DNA of 15,524 bases, taken from the NCBI GenBank assembly GCA_035307785.1, contig DATGHS010000183.1:1-15524 (forward strand). Reading direction: 5' to 3'. Source of the stretch: DATGHS01 sp035307785 (GTDB taxonomy: Bacteria > Planctomycetota > Planctomycetia > Gemmatales > Gemmataceae). The notes below the pieces were generated by a model that saw only the letters and a list, made by a program, of their open reading frames with translations, did no database searches and was not told the DNA's origin. The position numbers and the translations under genes were made by a program. Positions 12,940 to 15,524 of this stretch are shown piece after piece; position 1 is the first letter of the stretch; each line of letters opens with the position of its first letter.

Positions 12940-14751
12940 ATGTCCACTCCGCAACCGCTGATGCAACCGGTCGATACGCGGGCTGTCTGCATCCAACTGG
13001 GCGATGACCTGTCCTGGTTGGAAGAGCATACGCGCCGGCAGCCCGACCTTGCGCCGCAAGCCGCGCAATTGCGCCTCGCCTCGGCCCTGGTGCGCAACAC
13101 TATTGGGCCGTATTTGGAGCGACAACCGCCCACGCCATTGCATATCGTCGTCGTGGGCGGGGCCGGCTCGGGCAAAAGTACCGTCGTCAATTTCCTGCTG
13201 GGAACGAATGTAGCGGAAGCCAATCCGCAGGCCGGTTTCACCCGCCATCCGGTGGCTTACGGTGATGCAAACCGCAATGAGTCCTGGCCGGCCACGGTCG
13301 GCTATCTCGGCGCGCTTCAGCGCCTAGCACAGCCCACGCCGTCGAATCTCGATGAAGACGTGTACCAGCTTCGCCGCGTCGCCCCGCCGCCCGGCTTCAG
13401 CTTGCTTCAGGACTTCGTTGTGTGGGATTGCCCCGACATGACCACCTGGGCGGCAACGGGCTACGTGCCGCGCCTCCTCGAAGTCTGCGGCCTGGCCGAC
13501 GTAGTCGTCTACGTCGCCTCCGACGAGCGCTACAACGATGCCGTGCCGACACAGTTCATGCATTTGCTGCTCGAAGCCGGGAAATCGGTCGTCGTCGTCC
13601 TAACCAAAATGAAGCCGGAAAACGCGGAGGCCCTCCTTCAACATTTTCAAAAGGAAGTGCTCGGCAAATTGCCGGGCAAAATGGCGGCGCTGATCGCCAT
13701 TCCATCGCTTTCCCCTGAAGAGCTTGCCGACCCAGGAGGGAAAGCGAGCAAGTTTCGTATCCCGCTGCTGAACCAGGTCTCGGTCTTGGGCGATCCGCCG
13801 GCCACGGCTCGCCAACGCACGGTGCGCTCGGCAATGCATTTCCTCGCCACCGGAGCCGACGGTTTTCTAGCGGTGGCACGAAATGACTTGGCCGCGCTCG
13901 AAATTTGGCGCTCGCTAGTCTTGAATGGCGAGGGAAACTTCGATGCACGTTATTACAAAGAATTCCTCATGGGCGAGCGCTTCCACCGCTTCGACGAAGC
14001 GATGGTGCGCCTCATCGACTTGCTCGAGCTTCCCGGCGTCGGCAAATTCATAAGCGACGCGCTGTACATTATCCGGACTCCCTTCCGCATGATCGGTAAC
14101 TTCTTCCGCAAGCAGTTCACGCGGCCGGAAAGCCCGCAGATGCCCGAGCGGCCGGTAATGGAGACCGCGCTCAACGGCTGGCTCGATCAAATGCGGGCTC
14201 AAGCGCTTCGGCGTTCGGGCCAGCATCCGCTCTGGGATCACCTGGCCAAAGGCTTTGACGGTAGCCTACAAGAAGGCGCGAAGAAACGCTTCGAAGAGCT
14301 ATTTCGAGAAATGCAGTTGCAGCAGGCCAATGAAGTCGATCAGATCGCCCGGGCCATTTACGCCGATTTGGAAAAGAAGCCGGGGCTGCTTTATTCCTTG
14401 CGCACGGGGAAGTTGGCCCTGGACATCGCCGCCGTTGGGGCTTCGTTCGCGGCCCTCGGCCTGGGCCACATATGGTGGAACGTGGTCGTGGTGCCGATGG
14501 CAGTGTCGATGACCCAGGCGTTGGTGGAGTTCTTCGGCAAGCAATATGTCGATGGCCAGCGCGAGCAGGCCCGCCGTCGGCAGCAGGCTTTGGCCCAGCG
14601 CTTCGTGTCGGCCCCCATGGCCGAATGGCTGCTGCAATGGCCGGTGTCGGGCGGTTCGTCGTTCGAACGCTTGCAGCAAGTGTTGCAACGCATTCCGGCA
14701 GCGATCAAAGACTTGCATCAGGCGGTGCGAAAAGACAACCTAACCCCCTAA
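12940..14751 (+). CDS. Membrane-associated GTPase-like protein with degenerate G4 motif
   Basis: This 603-residue protein has a P-loop domain (about 66-285) and a long C-terminal part. Walker A is G73-G74-A75-G76-S77-G78-K79-S80-T81. The G3 position reads W162-D163-C164-P165-D166-M167, and G4 reads T222-K223-M224-K225 instead of N/TKxD, so base specificity for guanine is doubtful. Between them ADVVVYVASDERYND (186-200) is shared almost word for word with the next gene. The C-terminal half is mostly charged helix, with a hydrophobic stretch at about 492-530 (DIAAVGASFAALGLG, WWNVVVVPMAVSM) that could insert in a membrane, as in dynamin-like GTPases. The final residues NLTP and the TAA stop lie in a repeat. 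No clear ribosome binding site precedes the ATG. I know of no characterised homologue. Confidence 0.85.
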   Translation: MSTPQPLMQPVDTRAVCIQLGDDLSWLEEHTRRQPDLAPQAAQLRLASALVRNTIGPYLERQPPTPLHIVVVGGAGSGKSTVVNFLLGTNVAEANPQAGFTRHPVAYGDANRNESWPATVGYLGALQRLAQPTPSNLDEDVYQLRRVAPPPGFSLLQDFVVWDCPDMTTWAATGYVPRLLEVCGLADVVVYVASDERYNDAVPTQFMHLLLEAGKSVVVVLTKMKPENAEALLQHFQKEVLGKLPGKMAALIAIPSLSPEELADPGGKASKFRIPLLNQVSVLGDPPATARQRTVRSAMHFLATGADGFLAVARNDLAALEIWRSLVLNGEGNFDARYYKEFLMGERFHRFDEAMVRLIDLLELPGVGKFISDALYIIRTPFRMIGNFFRKQFTRPESPQMPERPVMETALNGWLDQMRAQALRRSGQHPLWDHLAKGFDGSLQEGAKKRFEELFREMQLQQANEVDQIARAIYADLEKKPGLLYSLRTGKLALDIAAVGASFAALGLGHIWWNVVVVPMAVSMTQALVEFFGKQYVDGQREQARRRQQALAQRFVSAPMAEWLLQWPVSGGSSFERLQQVLQRIPAAIKDLHQAVRKDNLTP

Positions 14752-14824
14752 CCCCCTTCCCTAAGAGGGAAGGGGGAATTGTCTTCTCCCCCTTCCCTCT
14801 TAGGGAAGGGGGTCGGGGGGGTTA
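14741..14824. repeat. C/G-rich nested inverted repeat between the GTPase genes
   Basis: The left arm (14741-14777) and the right arm (14785-14824) are near-perfect reverse complements, and each arm is itself a palindrome (CCCCCTTCCCT-AAG-AGGGAAGGGGG at 14752-14776). The left arm contains the stop of the first GTPase. This CCCTAAGAGGGAAGGG type is a widely dispersed element in planctomycetes and some other phyla. It may form a very stable RNA stem. Confidence 0.9.
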
Positions 14825-14874
14825 AATGCGTCTCCCCCTTGATGTTTTCGCGCCAGTCGGTGAAATGAGAGCGT

Positions 14875-15524
14875 ATGACGACGACCGAAACCACGACTGC
14901 CGCTCCGCTCTTGCGCACGCTCTCTCCACTCTTGCGTTCGCTGGAAGCCAAGCTCCGCGCCTGCCTCGATACGGAACGCAAATACCAGTTCGATCTCATC
15001 CGCAAAGCGACGCTCGAAGGCATTGTCACCGACTTGCGCCGCAAGGCCGATGATCTCGACGTGGACCGGCCAATGCTCGTCATTATGCTCATGGGCGGCA
15101 CTGGCGTCGGCAAGTCGACGCTCTTGAATGCTCTGGCCGGCGCCCCCATTGCACAAGCTTCCTATACCCGACCCACGACGCGCGACCCGGTCGTGTATTT
15201 TCATCAGTCGATCAAGGCGGAACGGCTCGATCCTGCCCTGCGCGCCTGCCGGTTGCAGCATCATGACCGTGAGACCCTGATTGACAAGGTGATCGTCGAT
15301 ACGCCGGACCTCGACTCAAACGATTTCGCCAACCGCGAGAAGTTGAAAAACCTGCTGCCGATTGCGGACATCGTGCTCTACGTCGGCTCGCAGGAGAAAT
15401 ACCATGATCAGCTAGGCTGGGAACTATTCTTGGAGCATCGCAAGCGGCGAGCTTTTGCCTTCGTACTCAATAAATGGGATCGCTGCCTGCAACCCGGAGC
15501 CGCCGGCCTGCGGCCTGATGAGGA
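14875..15524 (+). CDS. P-loop GTPase, second of a pair (3' end outside window)
   Basis: The first 216 residues are visible and the frame is still open at the window edge. A helical N-terminus (about 1-65, with a basic-acidic pattern) precedes a complete GTPase domain: G1 G74-G75-T76-G77-V78-G79-K80-S81-T82, a G2-like segment SYTRPTTRDP with candidate T98 or T101/T102, G3 D142-T143-P144-D145, and G4 N199-K200-W201-D202. After G3 it has ADIVLYVGSQEKYHD, the counterpart of the segment in the previous gene. Unlike that gene, all nucleotide-binding motifs are intact, so it should bind and hydrolyse GTP. The ATG at 14875 has only a weak GAGAG upstream. It lies 123 bases after the first GTPase, on the same strand, separated by the nested repeat. 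The two are probably partners. Confidence 0.85.
   Translation, partial: MTTTETTTAAPLLRTLSPLLRSLEAKLRACLDTERKYQFDLIRKATLEGIVTDLRRKADDLDVDRPMLVIMLMGGTGVGKSTLLNALAGAPIAQASYTRPTTRDPVVYFHQSIKAERLDPALRACRLQHHDRETLIDKVIVDTPDLDSNDFANREKLKNLLPIADIVLYVGSQEKYHDQLGWELFLEHRKRRAFAFVLNKWDRCLQPGAAGLRPDE

Noticed and set aside
12282..13007. 241-codon plus-strand frame overlapping the ThiO gene and the GTPase start
   Set aside because: It is out of frame with both, crosses all three palindromes, and its phrases TRFQSCL and TRFQSCP are repeat translations.
14800..15264. Minus-strand frames opposite the second GTPase
   Set aside because: The plus strand encodes a full G1-G4 GTPase domain, and these frames run through the repeat with no motif of their own.

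Overview
The window looks like a chromosomal segment of a planctomycete, probably from the Pirellulales. The evidence is indirect: GC-rich coding DNA, a planctomycete-style lipoprotein, an Mla-type lipid transporter with a long helical MlaD tail, a soluble Ser/Thr kinase, a Gfo/Idh/MocA oxidoreductase next to a Tat-secreted amidohydrolase, paired GTPases, and almost every gene junction filled by a short inverted repeat of the kind scattered through planctomycete genomes. There is no rRNA, tRNA, CRISPR array or transposase.

Layout. Positions 2-364 hold the C-terminal part of a sigma-70/ECF-like sigma factor. A lipoprotein with a LolA-like look follows at 631-1473 (+). A minus-strand operon occupies 4954-1522 in the order permease (MlaE), ATPase (MlaF), MCE protein (MlaD), and is convergent with the lipoprotein. 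Also on the minus strand are a site-2 protease (5994-5104) and, just upstream of it, a possible 35-residue small protein (6161-6054) with a very strong ribosome binding site. An AT-richer intergenic region (6162-6637) carries three copies of a GCGTTT-TTTC motif and separates these from the plus-strand genes: a Ser/Thr protein kinase (6638-8002), an RlmI-type 23S rRNA cytosine methyltransferase (8175-9344), a Gfo/Idh/MocA oxidoreductase (9350-10651), a Tat-exported amidohydrolase (10735-11673), a ThiO-like glycine oxidase (11722-12837), and two GTPases (12940-14751, and 14875 running off the right end).

How the genes work together. The Mla genes should form one ABC machine moving lipids between the two membranes of a diderm cell. 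The oxidoreductase and amidohydrolase are probably sugar or polyol catabolism enzymes, although the second is predicted to be exported and the first is not. The two GTPases share a distinctive motif after G3, but the first has lost the usual G4 residues and has a hydrophobic C-terminal segment. They look like a paired membrane-associated GTPase module and are the best candidate for an undescribed system here. The other notable feature is the number of different inverted-repeat families, several of which supply the last codons or stop codon of the gene they follow.
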